Source: CAZAYP01 sp964489425 [NCBI: uncultured Verrucomicrobiota bacterium] (lineage in GTDB: Bacteria; Verrucomicrobiota; Kiritimatiellia; RZYC01). From it: 25,656 nucleotides of DNA. The notes below the pieces were generated by a model. The model was not told the DNA's origin. It did not search any database and saw only the letters and a program-made list of their open reading frames with translations. Below are positions 1-7,482 of this stretch, piece by piece. A program made the position numbers and the translations under genes. Location: contig CAZAYP010000051.1 of the NCBI GenBank assembly GCA_964489425.1, positions 1 to 25,656 on the forward strand, given 5' to 3'. Position 1 is the stretch's first letter; each line of letters starts with the position of its first letter.

Positions 1-599
1 AGGCCGGGTTTGCCGGCCGCGTGGCCGCGGTGATCGGCGACTCCACGTTCTTTCACTCCGGCATGACCGGCCTGCTGGACATCGTGTACAACCGCGGCGT
101 CACCACGGTCATCATCCTCGACAACCGCACCACGGCCATGACCGGCCACCAGGACCACCCCGGCACCGGCCGGACCCTGATGGGCGAGCCGACCGCCGCG
201 GTGAAAATCGAGGACGTGTGCCGCGGCCTCGGCGTGCGCCGGGTCAGCGTGGTGGACCCCTACCAGCTCGCGGAGCTGGAAAAAGTGCTGCACGAAGACC
301 TCGCCGCGCGCGAGCCCTCGGTGGTGGTGGTCAAGGGCCCCTGCGTGCTGGCGGTCCCCTTCAGCCCGCCGCGACAGTTCACGATCGACACCGAGCGCTG
401 CACGGGATGCGGAATCTGCCGCCGCCTGGGGTGCCCGGCGATCGCGCAGGGCGAGGCGGTGCCGGGCAAGCCGACGCTGCGCCATGCCCGCATCAACCCG
501 GTGCTGTGCGTCGGCTGCGGCCTGTGCGGCCAGGTCTGCCGGTTCAACGCCATCGTGCCCCTGGCCGCGGATGCGGCAGCCGCCGGAGGCAAAGGATGA
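1..599 (+). CDS. iorA: Indolepyruvate:ferredoxin oxidoreductase alpha subunit, 3' part only
   Basis: C-terminal portion of IorA; the gene runs in from before the window, with the reading frame open from base 3. The enzyme oxidatively decarboxylates aryl pyruvates, made by transamination of aromatic amino acids, to aryl-acetyl-CoA and reduces ferredoxin in the cytoplasm. The visible part begins in the thiamine-diphosphate-binding domain (GDSTFFHSG, then GLLDIVYN) and ends with two 4Fe-4S ferredoxin motifs, CTGCGICRRLGCPAI and CVGCGLCGQVC. The second motif is followed by Arg where Pro is common. The stop TGA overlaps the ATG of iorB (ATGA), and a GGAGG ribosome site for iorB lies inside the last codons, so the two subunits are translationally coupled. 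The family assignment is secure. The true start and the N-terminal domains cannot be seen. Confidence 0.95.
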   Translation, partial: AGFAGRVAAVIGDSTFFHSGMTGLLDIVYNRGVTTVIILDNRTTAMTGHQDHPGTGRTLMGEPTAAVKIEDVCRGLGVRRVSVVDPYQLAELEKVLHEDLAAREPSVVVVKGPCVLAVPFSPPRQFTIDTERCTGCGICRRLGCPAIAQGEAVPGKPTLRHARINPVLCVGCGLCGQVCRFNAIVPLAADAAAAGGKG

Positions 600-1204
600 G
601 CGCCATGAGCAACGTCATGAACATCACCCTCGTGGGCGTCGGCGGGCAGGGCATCCTCCTGACCAGCCAAGTCGTGGCCACCGCCGCCCTGCTCCACGGG
701 GACGACGTAAAAACCAACGAGGTCCACGGCATGGCCCAGCGCGGCGGCAGCGTGATCAGCCAGGTGCGCTTCGGCCCGCAGGTCTACTCGCCGCTGATCC
801 CGGAAGGCGCCACGGACCTGCTGGTGGGGTTCGAGCAGCTCGAGGCCCTGCGCTACGCCCATTTTCTCAAGCCCGGCGGCTTTGCCATCGTCAACCAGCA
901 GGACATCGTGCCGGTCACCGTGACCAGCGGCCAGCAGCCGGGCGTGCCGGACCTGGCGGACCGGCTCGCGCGCGCCTACCCGCAGCGGTTGCTCATCCCG
1001 GCCCTGGCCATGGCGCGGACGCTGGGCAACCTGCGGGCCACCAACATGGTCCTGGCCGGCGCCCTGTCCACCCGCGTCCATTTCGACACCGAGGTGTGGC
1101 GGGCGGCGATCCGCGAATGCGTGCCGCAGAAGCACCACGCGCTGAACATCCAGGCATTCGAGCAGGGACGCGCCGCGGCCGTGCCGCATGTCCTGGCCAA
1201 GTAA
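596..1204 (+). CDS. iorB: Indolepyruvate:ferredoxin oxidoreductase beta subunit
   Basis: A 202-residue gamma-type 2-oxoacid:ferredoxin oxidoreductase subunit that pairs with IorA. Its N-terminus has the characteristic glycine-rich LVGVGGQGILL stretch followed by EVHGMAQRGGSV, both typical of IorB. Length matches the family (about 190-205 aa). The ATG at 596 is chosen because GGAGG at 585-589 sits 6 nt upstream and the start overlaps the iorA stop; an in-frame ATG at 605 is a weaker alternative. Together with IorA it would feed reduced ferredoxin into anaerobic energy metabolism from aromatic amino acid breakdown. The next gene begins 12 nt downstream, which suggests one transcript. Confidence 0.95.
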   Translation: MSAMSNVMNITLVGVGGQGILLTSQVVATAALLHGDDVKTNEVHGMAQRGGSVISQVRFGPQVYSPLIPEGATDLLVGFEQLEALRYAHFLKPGGFAIVNQQDIVPVTVTSGQQPGVPDLADRLARAYPQRLLIPALAMARTLGNLRATNMVLAGALSTRVHFDTEVWRAAIRECVPQKHHALNIQAFEQGRAAAVPHVLAK

Positions 1205-1216
1205 GGAGGCGGGCGC

Positions 1217-2914
1217 ATGAATGCCGTGGTGGTAATGCTGCTGGGCCTGGCCGTGGCCGGGATCGGCTACCGGCTGTACGCCCGCTACGTGGAGACCCGG
1301 ATCATCAAGGCTGACCCGGGCCGGGCCACGCCGGCGAAGATGTACATGGACGGCGTGGAGTTCATGCCCACCAGCCGCCACGTGCTGCTGGGGTACCAGT
1401 TCAAGTCCATTGCCGGCGCGGCGCCGATCATCGGCCCGATCATCGCCATCCAGTGGGGCTGGCTGCCGGCGCTGCTGTGGATCCTGCTGGGCACGTTCTT
1501 CATCGGTTGGGTGCAGGATTACTGCAGCGCGATGATGGCGATCCGCAACGACGGTGCGGCGTTCGGCGGGCTGAGCCACCGGCTGGTGTCGCCGCGCGCG
1601 CGCCTGATCCTGCTGGCGTTCATTTACTTTTACCTGCTGCTGCTGATCAGCGCCTACGGCAACGTGGTGGTGAGCACGGCGATCGCGCTCAAGGCCGCGC
1701 CCATGGCCTGGGTGTTCCTGACCGCGGCCGGGGTGCTGGCCAGCCAGATGATCTACCGCTGGCGCGTGGACATCCTGCTGACCACGTTGGTCACCGTGGG
1801 CCTGGCCCTGGCTGGGATCGGGCTGGGCGCGGCGCTGCCCTCCGACCAGTGGCTCGGCGCGGGCCTGGCCAACAGCCGCCTGTTCTGGGCCGGGCTGACC
1901 TTCCTGTTCTGCTCGGTGGCCGCGATCCTGCCGATCTGGAAGTTCGCCCTGCCGATCAACTACGTGGCCGCCTACGTGGTGTTCCTGGGCATGGCCGGCG
2001 GCATCGTCGGGGTGTTCATCCAGCACCCCACGTTCACCCTGCCGGCGTTCACCGGCATGGAGATCAAGATCGGCCCGCTGTGGCCGATCATGTTCGTGAC
2101 CATCGCCTGCGGCGCGATCTCCGGTTGGCACAGCGTGGTGTCCAGCTCCGGCACGGCGCGGCAGATCGAGAACGAGCTGGACGTGCGGCCGGTATGCGGC
2201 GGCTGCATGTTCCTGGAGATGCTCCTGGCGCTGTTCGCGCTGGTGATCGCCGGGACGATCTTCGCCTCGCCGGCCGAGTACGCCGGCGCCATCGGCCACG
2301 GCCCGGGCCCCATTTTCGCCGCCGGCATGGCGCGGTTCCTCGGCGCCCTGTATTTGCCGGAAGTCATCGGCCGGACCTATGGCAGCGTGATGATGGTGGT
2401 GCTGGCGATCACCCTGATGCAGCTGGCGGTGCGGTTCATGCGCGTGGCGGTCGGCGAGCTGCTGCGCGACGTGGCCCCGCTGTTCCGCCACCCGGTGGCC
2501 GGCACCGCGCTCACCAGCGCGCTGGGCATCGTGCTGGTGCTGACCGGCTGGTGGCAGTACCTGTGGGTGCTCTTCGGCGGCGCCAACCAGCTCATGGCAT
2601 CGCTGGCCCTGATGCTGATCACGATCTGGCTGCTGACCGAGCGGCGGCCGGCCGCCTGGACCATGATCCCCATGGTGTTCATGTTTGTCACGACCATCGC
2701 GGCGCTGGCCTTCATTTCCTGGGGGCTGTTCAAGAAAGTCTGGGGCGGGCAGGTGCACGGCGAGGCCCTGGTGGGCAACACCGTCATGGGGGTGGTCGGC
2801 GTGTTCCTGGTGGGCATCGCGCTGCTCCTGGCCTGGGAGGGCGCCAAGGCCATCCGCCGGCTCCAAACGCGGGCGCCGGATCGCCAGGCCGCGCAACCGG
2901 AGGCACGGGCATGA
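1217..2914 (+). CDS. cstA: CstA-family carbon starvation transporter
   Basis: A 565-residue polytopic inner-membrane protein of the CstA family; E. coli members CstA and BtsT take up peptides and/or pyruvate. Family-typical segments are visible: an N-terminal helix followed by YARYVETRI, MDGVEFMPTS, the GAAPIIGPIIA loop and WVQDYCSAMMAIRNDG, then many hydrophobic helices, GGANQLMASLAL and a late TM block. AAGGAGG at 1203-1209 gives a good ribosome site. It is shorter than E. coli CstA (about 700 aa). The stop overlaps the next gene's ATG (ATGA at 2911-2914). Lying behind iorAB it could import amino-acid-derived substrates for fermentation. Lying ahead of two ArsA-like ATPases it could instead be their membrane partner. 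Substrate is not deducible. Confidence 0.9.
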   Translation: MNAVVVMLLGLAVAGIGYRLYARYVETRIIKADPGRATPAKMYMDGVEFMPTSRHVLLGYQFKSIAGAAPIIGPIIAIQWGWLPALLWILLGTFFIGWVQDYCSAMMAIRNDGAAFGGLSHRLVSPRARLILLAFIYFYLLLLISAYGNVVVSTAIALKAAPMAWVFLTAAGVLASQMIYRWRVDILLTTLVTVGLALAGIGLGAALPSDQWLGAGLANSRLFWAGLTFLFCSVAAILPIWKFALPINYVAAYVVFLGMAGGIVGVFIQHPTFTLPAFTGMEIKIGPLWPIMFVTIACGAISGWHSVVSSSGTARQIENELDVRPVCGGCMFLEMLLALFALVIAGTIFASPAEYAGAIGHGPGPIFAAGMARFLGALYLPEVIGRTYGSVMMVVLAITLMQLAVRFMRVAVGELLRDVAPLFRHPVAGTALTSALGIVLVLTGWWQYLWVLFGGANQLMASLALMLITIWLLTERRPAAWTMIPMVFMFVTTIAALAFISWGLFKKVWGGQVHGEALVGNTVMGVVGVFLVGIALLLAWEGAKAIRRLQTRAPDRQAAQPEARA

Positions 2915-3177
2915 CGGAAAAAGAGAAACGCCAGTGGCTGCAAGGGCTCAAGGAATTTGTCTACGGCATGGCGGCGCACGACTCGGCGCGCTATGCGCTT
3001 AAAACCCGCGCCAGCATGGAGCACCTGTTCATCCTCATCACCATGGGCGACATGCTCGGCGTGCCGATCCTGCCGCCCTACTACTCGCTGCGCCTGCTGC
3101 CCTACGTGGTGCCGCAGATCGCCACCTGGAAACGCCGCATGCTGCGCGAGCGCGACCTGACCGACGCCCTGGCATGA
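2911..3177 (+). CDS. Unrecognised 88-residue protein coupled to cstA
   Basis: I do not recognise this family. It begins with an ATG overlapping the cstA stop and is followed 7 nt later by the first ArsA-like ATPase gene, so it is embedded in a fully coupled operon and is very likely translated. The N-terminal half is charged (MTEKEKRQWLQ, LKTRASMEH). The second half has moderately hydrophobic stretches at about residues 37-52 and 60-72, including GDMLGVPILPPYY, and ends with a basic KRRMLRERD segment. No signal peptide or metal-binding motif is visible. It could be a small membrane-associated adaptor between CstA and the ATPases, or a client of them. That is inference from position only. Confidence 0.8.
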   Translation: MTEKEKRQWLQGLKEFVYGMAAHDSARYALKTRASMEHLFILITMGDMLGVPILPPYYSLRLLPYVVPQIATWKRRMLRERDLTDALA

Positions 3178-3184
3178 GCCCGGC

Positions 3185-4159
3185 ATGACCACGCTGGCCG
3201 AGAGCCTGCAAGAACATCCGCAGCGCCGTTACCTCATGTTCGGCGGCAAGGGCGGCCTGGGCAAGACCACGTTCTCCGCGGCGGCCGCGTATCACCTGGC
3301 CCGCGCCGGCCACCGCGTGCTGGTGTTTTCCGTGGACCCGCAGGCCTCGCTCAGCGACATCTTCGAGCGCGACATCTTCGGCCGCGGCCCCACGGAGATC
3401 ATGCCCAACCTGTTTGCCCAGGAGATCGACGCCGACCGCCACATCCGCGAGTACCAGGACGAAATCCGCGCCAAGATCCGCAGCCTCTACGGCCTGGAGC
3501 ACATCCCGGAGGAGATCGAGCAGTACATCCAAGCCGCGGCCGCCGAACCGGCCATGGAAGAGAGCGCCATCTTCGATGCCGTGGTGGACATCGTGGTCCA
3601 GGGCGGCTACGACTACTACATTTACGACCTCGTCCCCCTGGGCCACGCGCTCTATTACCTGAGCATGGCCACGGTGTACGACCAGTGGATCGGCCAGATC
3701 ACCCACCTGCGCGAGGAAATGCGCACCTTTGACCGCGCCGCCGCCGTGATGCGCCGCGACAAGGCCACGGAAGAAGACGCGATCCTCAACGAATTGCTCT
3801 ACATCAAGGACCGAATCCACAAATCCTCCACCATCCTCACCGACCGCGAGCACACGGCTTTCTATTTTGTCCTCACGCCCGAGGAAATGGTCATCGAGGA
3901 CACGGTCAAGGCCGCCGGGCTCTTTGCCAAGTTCAACGTCCCGCTGGCCGGCTACCTGGTCAACCGCGTGCTGGCCGCCGACCTGCGAGGCCGCGACATC
4001 CCGGACTACCTGCGCCACCGCCTGGACCTGCAGGCGCGCTGCCTGGAGCAGATCCACGGCCGGTTCGGCGCGGACATCCTGGCCACGGTGCCGGAAATGG
4101 AGCGCGACGTGACCGGCCTGGACATGATCGGCCGCGTCGCGGAGGCGTTGTTCAGCTGA
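3185..4159 (+). CDS. ArsA/Get3-type P-loop ATPase, first paralogue
   Basis: A 324-residue ATPase of the ArsA/Get3 (SIMIBI, deviant Walker A) family. The P-loop GGKGGLGKTT (residues 20-29) carries the signature lysine K22 and the P-loop lysine K27. The switch I segment reads SVDPQASLSD (49-58): the catalytic-type Asp is kept (D51), but the usual STDPAH has become SVDPQA. The switch II segment is YDLVPLGH (147-154) in place of the usual DTAPTGH: D148 and GH remain, the rest is altered. The length fits a single ATPase domain, so a dimer is needed for a complete nucleotide site. Its stop overlaps the start of the second paralogue by one base (TGATG). No strong ribosome site precedes its ATG, so it probably relies on coupling to the 88-residue gene. 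Client or transported substrate is unknown, and no arsenic-resistance genes are nearby. Confidence 0.9.
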   Translation: MTTLAESLQEHPQRRYLMFGGKGGLGKTTFSAAAAYHLARAGHRVLVFSVDPQASLSDIFERDIFGRGPTEIMPNLFAQEIDADRHIREYQDEIRAKIRSLYGLEHIPEEIEQYIQAAAAEPAMEESAIFDAVVDIVVQGGYDYYIYDLVPLGHALYYLSMATVYDQWIGQITHLREEMRTFDRAAAVMRRDKATEEDAILNELLYIKDRIHKSSTILTDREHTAFYFVLTPEEMVIEDTVKAAGLFAKFNVPLAGYLVNRVLAADLRGRDIPDYLRHRLDLQARCLEQIHGRFGADILATVPEMERDVTGLDMIGRVAEALFS

Positions 4160-5169
4160 TGCAACCGCCCCCCACATTGCCCGCCGCCACGCCCGCTGCC
4201 GCCCAACCCATGCGGGCGTTCCTGGCCGATCACCCGCGCCTGAAATACACGTTCTATGGCGGCAAGGGCGGCGTGGGCAAGACAGTCATGGCCGGCGCGG
4301 CCGCCGCGTGGCTGGCCGCCCAGGGCAAAAAAACGCTGCTGGCGTCCACCAACCCGGTGCACAGCCTCTCCAACCTGCTGGAGCAGGACGTGTTCGGCCG
4401 CGAGACCCCGGTGACCGGCGCGCCCAACTGCTGGGCGCTGGAAATCGACACCCGCGACGCCATCGCGCGCTCGCAGAGCGAAATCCGCGACAAGATGAAC
4501 ACGTTCCTCAAGTACGCCGACCTGGCGGTCAAGGCGGACGAGTTCGTGGAGTCCGCCACCCTCAACCCGGCCTTCGAGGAGTCGGCCATGTTCACTAACA
4601 TGATCGACATCATGTTCCGCGACGAGTACGACTGCTACGTGTTCGACACCGCGCCCACGGCCAACGCCCGCCGCCTGCTGGGCATGTCGCAGGTTTACTC
4701 GCTCTGGGTGGCGAAAATGATGAAAAGCCGCGAGGAAGCCCAGGGCCTGCGGGCCATGCTCTCCTACAGCCGCAAGCCGGACAGCGACCCGCTCATGGAC
4801 TACCTGCTGCAGTTCCAGGACCGCATGCAACGCGCCAAGGCCCTGCTGACCGACCCGGCGCAGACCGCGTTTTTCTTCGTTACCTTGCCGGAGAGCCTGC
4901 CGATCGCCGTGATCCGCCGGTTCATCCAGTGGTTCCACGACTTCGGCATCCCGGTCGGCGGGGTGATCGTCAACGGTATCATCCAGCAGGACCAGGTCAC
5001 GGCCACGACCGCGGAGTTTGTCCGCCAGCGGGTGCGCATGCAGGCCGGGCACCTTGAGAAAATAGCCGCCACGTTCAGCAGCCAGGTGCGCGCGCAGGTG
5101 CCGCTGTTCGAGACCGAGGTCCGCGGCCTGCCCATGCTGCGCCGCGTGGCCGACCGCCTGTTCGCGTGA
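4159..5169 (+). CDS. ArsA/Get3-type P-loop ATPase, second paralogue
   Basis: A 336-residue ArsA/Get3-family ATPase directly fused in expression to the preceding paralogue by a 1-base overlap. The P-loop GGKGGVGKTV (residues 34-43) has both signature lysines. Switch I reads STNPVHSLSN (63-72): the Asp of the STDPAH consensus is replaced by Asn (N65), while His is kept. Switch II is FDTAPTANA (162-170), well preserved through DTAPT but with GH replaced by AN. The Pro/Ala-rich first 20 residues precede the conserved fold. The two paralogues have thus lost different switch residues. They share segments such as PAFEESAMF versus PAMEESAIF, showing common descent. This is the last gene of the operon; a convergent gene ends 22 nt downstream. 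Confidence 0.9.
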   Translation: MQPPPTLPAATPAAAQPMRAFLADHPRLKYTFYGGKGGVGKTVMAGAAAAWLAAQGKKTLLASTNPVHSLSNLLEQDVFGRETPVTGAPNCWALEIDTRDAIARSQSEIRDKMNTFLKYADLAVKADEFVESATLNPAFEESAMFTNMIDIMFRDEYDCYVFDTAPTANARRLLGMSQVYSLWVAKMMKSREEAQGLRAMLSYSRKPDSDPLMDYLLQFQDRMQRAKALLTDPAQTAFFFVTLPESLPIAVIRRFIQWFHDFGIPVGGVIVNGIIQQDQVTATTAEFVRQRVRMQAGHLEKIAATFSSQVRAQVPLFETEVRGLPMLRRVADRLFA

Positions 5170-5191
5170 GCGGCGGCGGCCGGGACGCGGG

Positions 5192-6811
5192 TCAGGTGGG
5201 CAGGTGCAGTTCCAGCGCGGCTGTGTCTATCCGCAAATCGCCGCCCAGCTCGCGCAGGACCAGGCGCGCGTATTCCACGCGGCCGGGATGCAGCTGTTGC
5301 AGCGCGGCGGCCTGCGCCGGTTCGAGGCGCAGCGCCAGCACGTTGTTGCGGGCTTCGAGGCCCAGGCTCACGGCGCCCCCGGCATGGCTGTGCAGTTGCT
5401 CCAGGAAGCCGATGAGCAGATCGGACACCCGCTCGCCATCGATGCGCGCCTGGGGCAACGACACAGGGGGCGGCCGCACGCTGAGCCGGATCTGGCGGAA
5501 GTAAGCGGGCAAAGCCAGGCGCTGGGCCAGGGCGTGGGCAAACTGGTCCTCCCCCTCCCCGGCGACGAAGAGCGCCTGGTCCTGGAACGGCCGGGCCAGG
5601 TACTGCTGCAGGTCGGCGACCAGGCGGCCCACATCGCACGGACGCTGCATTTGGCCCACCGGCAGGCCGTACACCACGTTGGTCAGGTCCGCGAACAGGT
5701 TCTGGATGCGCCGCCACAGCGAGGGCTCGATCAGGCCGTCCAACCGGGCGTCGTGGACCATGGCGCGCAACTTGGTGACGACGTGCAGTGCCTTGAGCAC
5801 CGCCACCATCATGTTGCCGTCACCCGCCTTCCAATCCGCCGGCTTGAGCCCGGCCAGGGCGCGGTCCACGTCGTCCAGGTTCAAGGCGCCGCGCAGGCGG
5901 CCGGCGATCTCGCCGGCCTCCAGCAGATCCAGCGCTTCGGCGACTTTTTGCAAGCGGCCGCCCAGCGTGGCCAGGAGCGTGTGCGCCTCCACGCGCAGGG
6001 CGCTCACGTAGCCGCACAAATACTCCGCCCGCTGGGCATCCAACTGCACCAGGGGTGGCAGGCGCCGCGTATCGTCCAACGTCCGGTCCAGCAGGGTCAG
6101 GGCCGCCGCGGCCGGCATGGCGCCGCCGTGGCCGGCGCACACCACGGCCAACCCCTCGCGCCGGACCAGCTCGGCGACGTGCGCCAGCGAGGCGCAGGCC
6201 AGCGCCCGGTCCCAGCCCGGGATGCCGGCCACGCCGGGCGCCGCCGTCAGCAGCAGGTCGCCCACCACCAGCAGGGCGCCGATGCGCACCACCACGCCGT
6301 CCGGGCTGTGGCCCGGCGCGGCATGCACCTGGACGCGCACGCCCGGCCCCAGGGGCAAGGTTTCCATGGCGATCCCGCGCGCGGCAGAGAACAAGGGGGT
6401 GATGGGCGGCATGTCGGGCACCGGCTCACCGTACATGTAGTAGGTGGTCACATTCGCGTCGCGCGCCGCCAGCGCCCGCACGGCCATGGCATGCGCAAAG
6501 ATGCGCAGCCGGCCGGAAACGACGCCGGGAAGCTGAAGGATGTTATGAAGGTGATCCCGGTGCCCATGCGTCAGGATCACGTGCAGCGTACGGCCGGAGT
6601 CCGGGCCGGCCTGCGCCAACCCGTGCTGGATGGCCGCCACGTTCTCGCCGGACGCACCGGCGTCCACCAGCACCAGGCCGGCAGCCGACGCGAACAAGTA
6701 AGCGTTGCTGTTGAGCGCGCTGGGCCGCGGCTCGATCGGGTACACCTGCCAACCGTCCGCGCCGGGAACGGGCTGCCACTGCTCCGGGGCCAGGATGGTG
6801 GGCGGTGGCAT
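5192..6811 (-). CDS. Metallo-beta-lactamase-fold protein with long C-terminal kinase-like extension
   Basis: A 539-residue protein. Residues 1-235 form an MBL-fold hydrolase domain with a complete set of metal ligands: THGHRDH (H82, H84, D86, H87), GHSPD (H168), VGDLL (D185) and GHGG (H228), as in glyoxalase II-like binuclear enzymes. The remaining 300 residues are not part of a standard MBL enzyme. They are largely helical and end in a pattern (ARNNVLALRLEP, then LVLRELGGDLRI and a terminal beta strand) that resembles the end of a histidine-kinase ATPase domain. No clear N-box, G1 or G2 box can be seen, so any ATPase would be degenerate. It starts 16 nt after msrA on the same strand and without an obvious ribosome site. 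A redox or iron-linked sensory role is inferred from its neighbours only. Confidence 0.85.
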   Translation of the reverse strand: MPPPTILAPEQWQPVPGADGWQVYPIEPRPSALNSNAYLFASAAGLVLVDAGASGENVAAIQHGLAQAGPDSGRTLHVILTHGHRDHLHNILQLPGVVSGRLRIFAHAMAVRALAARDANVTTYYMYGEPVPDMPPITPLFSAARGIAMETLPLGPGVRVQVHAAPGHSPDGVVVRIGALLVVGDLLLTAAPGVAGIPGWDRALACASLAHVAELVRREGLAVVCAGHGGAMPAAAALTLLDRTLDDTRRLPPLVQLDAQRAEYLCGYVSALRVEAHTLLATLGGRLQKVAEALDLLEAGEIAGRLRGALNLDDVDRALAGLKPADWKAGDGNMMVAVLKALHVVTKLRAMVHDARLDGLIEPSLWRRIQNLFADLTNVVYGLPVGQMQRPCDVGRLVADLQQYLARPFQDQALFVAGEGEDQFAHALAQRLALPAYFRQIRLSVRPPPVSLPQARIDGERVSDLLIGFLEQLHSHAGGAVSLGLEARNNVLALRLEPAQAAALQQLHPGRVEYARLVLRELGGDLRIDTAALELHLPT

Positions 6812-6827
6812 GGCGTGGGCAGCGTGG

Positions 6828-7343
6828 CTAGCGGCACTGCAGGCGGCCGCGCTTTTCCAGGTAGCGCTGGTGATACTCTTCGGCCTCGTAAAACGGGCCG
6901 GCCGGCACGATCCGGGTCACGATGGGCCGGGCCCAATGCCGCGCCGCGGTCAAGGCTTCCACGGACGCCAGGGCCGCGGCGCGCTGCGCCTCGGTGTGGT
7001 AGAAGATCACGGAGCGGTACTGGCTGCCGACGTCCGGGCCCTGGCGGTTCAGGGTGGTCGGGTCATGGTTGTCCCAGAACACCGCCAACAGCTGCGCGTA
7101 GGTGATGCGGGCCGGATCGTACGTCACCCGCACCGCCTCGGCATGGCCGGTGGTATCGGAGCAAACCTCCTCGTAGGTGGGGTTCGCCAAGGTGCCGCCG
7201 GCGTACCCCACGCGGGTGGTCACGACGCCGGGCATTTGCTGGAACGTGGCCTCCACCCCCCAGAAGCAACCAGCGGCAAACGTCGCCTGCTCAGTGGCGC
7301 TGGCTGCCGGAGCCCGGGCGGACGGCGGACTATTGGTATCCAT
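6828..7343 (-). CDS. msrA: Peptide-methionine (S)-S-oxide reductase
   Basis: A 171-residue MsrA that reduces methionine-S-sulfoxide in oxidised proteins, using thioredoxin as electron donor. The catalytic motif GCFWG places the active cysteine at residue 26. [11 protein letters not shown] and the late YHQRYL segment are family hallmarks. A cysteine at the second-to-last position may be the resolving residue. The ATG at 7343 is chosen because GGAGG at 7351-7355 lies 7 nt upstream. The frame stays open to an upstream ATG at 7427, which would add 28 residues looking like a signal peptide, but that start has no ribosome site and its codons run through the ferritin terminator hairpin. Protein repair fits the oxidative-stress cluster. 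Confidence 0.94.
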   Translation of the reverse strand: MDTNSPPSARAPAASATEQATFAAGCFWGVEATFQQMPGVVTTRVGYAGGTLANPTYEEVCSDTTGHAEAVRVTYDPARITYAQLLAVFWDNHDPTTLNRQGPDVGSQYRSVIFYHTEAQRAAALASVEALTAARHWARPIVTRIVPAGPFYEAEEYHQRYLEKRGRLQCR

Positions 7344-7373
7344 GGCAATGCCTCCGTGACAAACAACGGCGCA

Positions 7374-7412
7374 GAAAAAAGAAAGCAGGCCGGCCCGCAG
7401 ACCGGCCTGCTT
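7374..7412 (-). terminator. Rho-independent terminator after the ferritin gene
   Basis: An 11-bp perfect stem (7383-7393 with 7402-7412, arm AAGCAGGCCGG) around an 8-nt loop is followed, reading the - strand, by TTTCTTTTTT. It lies about 70 nt after the ferritin stop and just before the msrA ribosome site. It should separate the rubrerythrin-desulfoferrodoxin-ferritin transcript from msrA, or attenuate read-through into msrA and the MBL gene. Confidence 0.85.
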
Positions 7413-7482
7413 CGAATGCATTTTCATGCGGGATACTGTCGGCCGGCGGCATCGACAACCGCCCGCCGGACAGCGCGCTGGG

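Noticed and set aside
260-2896. Very long open frame on the - strand opposite iorA, iorB and cstA.
   Set aside because: It is rich in His, Gln, Arg and Gly with no recognisable motif, as expected for the antisense of GC-rich genes. The + strand genes are well-known families.
3185-5169. Arsenic resistance role for the ArsA-like genes.
   Set aside because: No arsB, arsC, arsD, arsR or acr3 is nearby, and the neighbouring genes are metabolic. The family name alone does not support arsenite transport.
5204-7105. Long + strand frame across the MBL and msrA genes.
   Set aside because: The - strand carries complete MBL and MsrA motifs. The + frame has shadow-like composition and no known motif.
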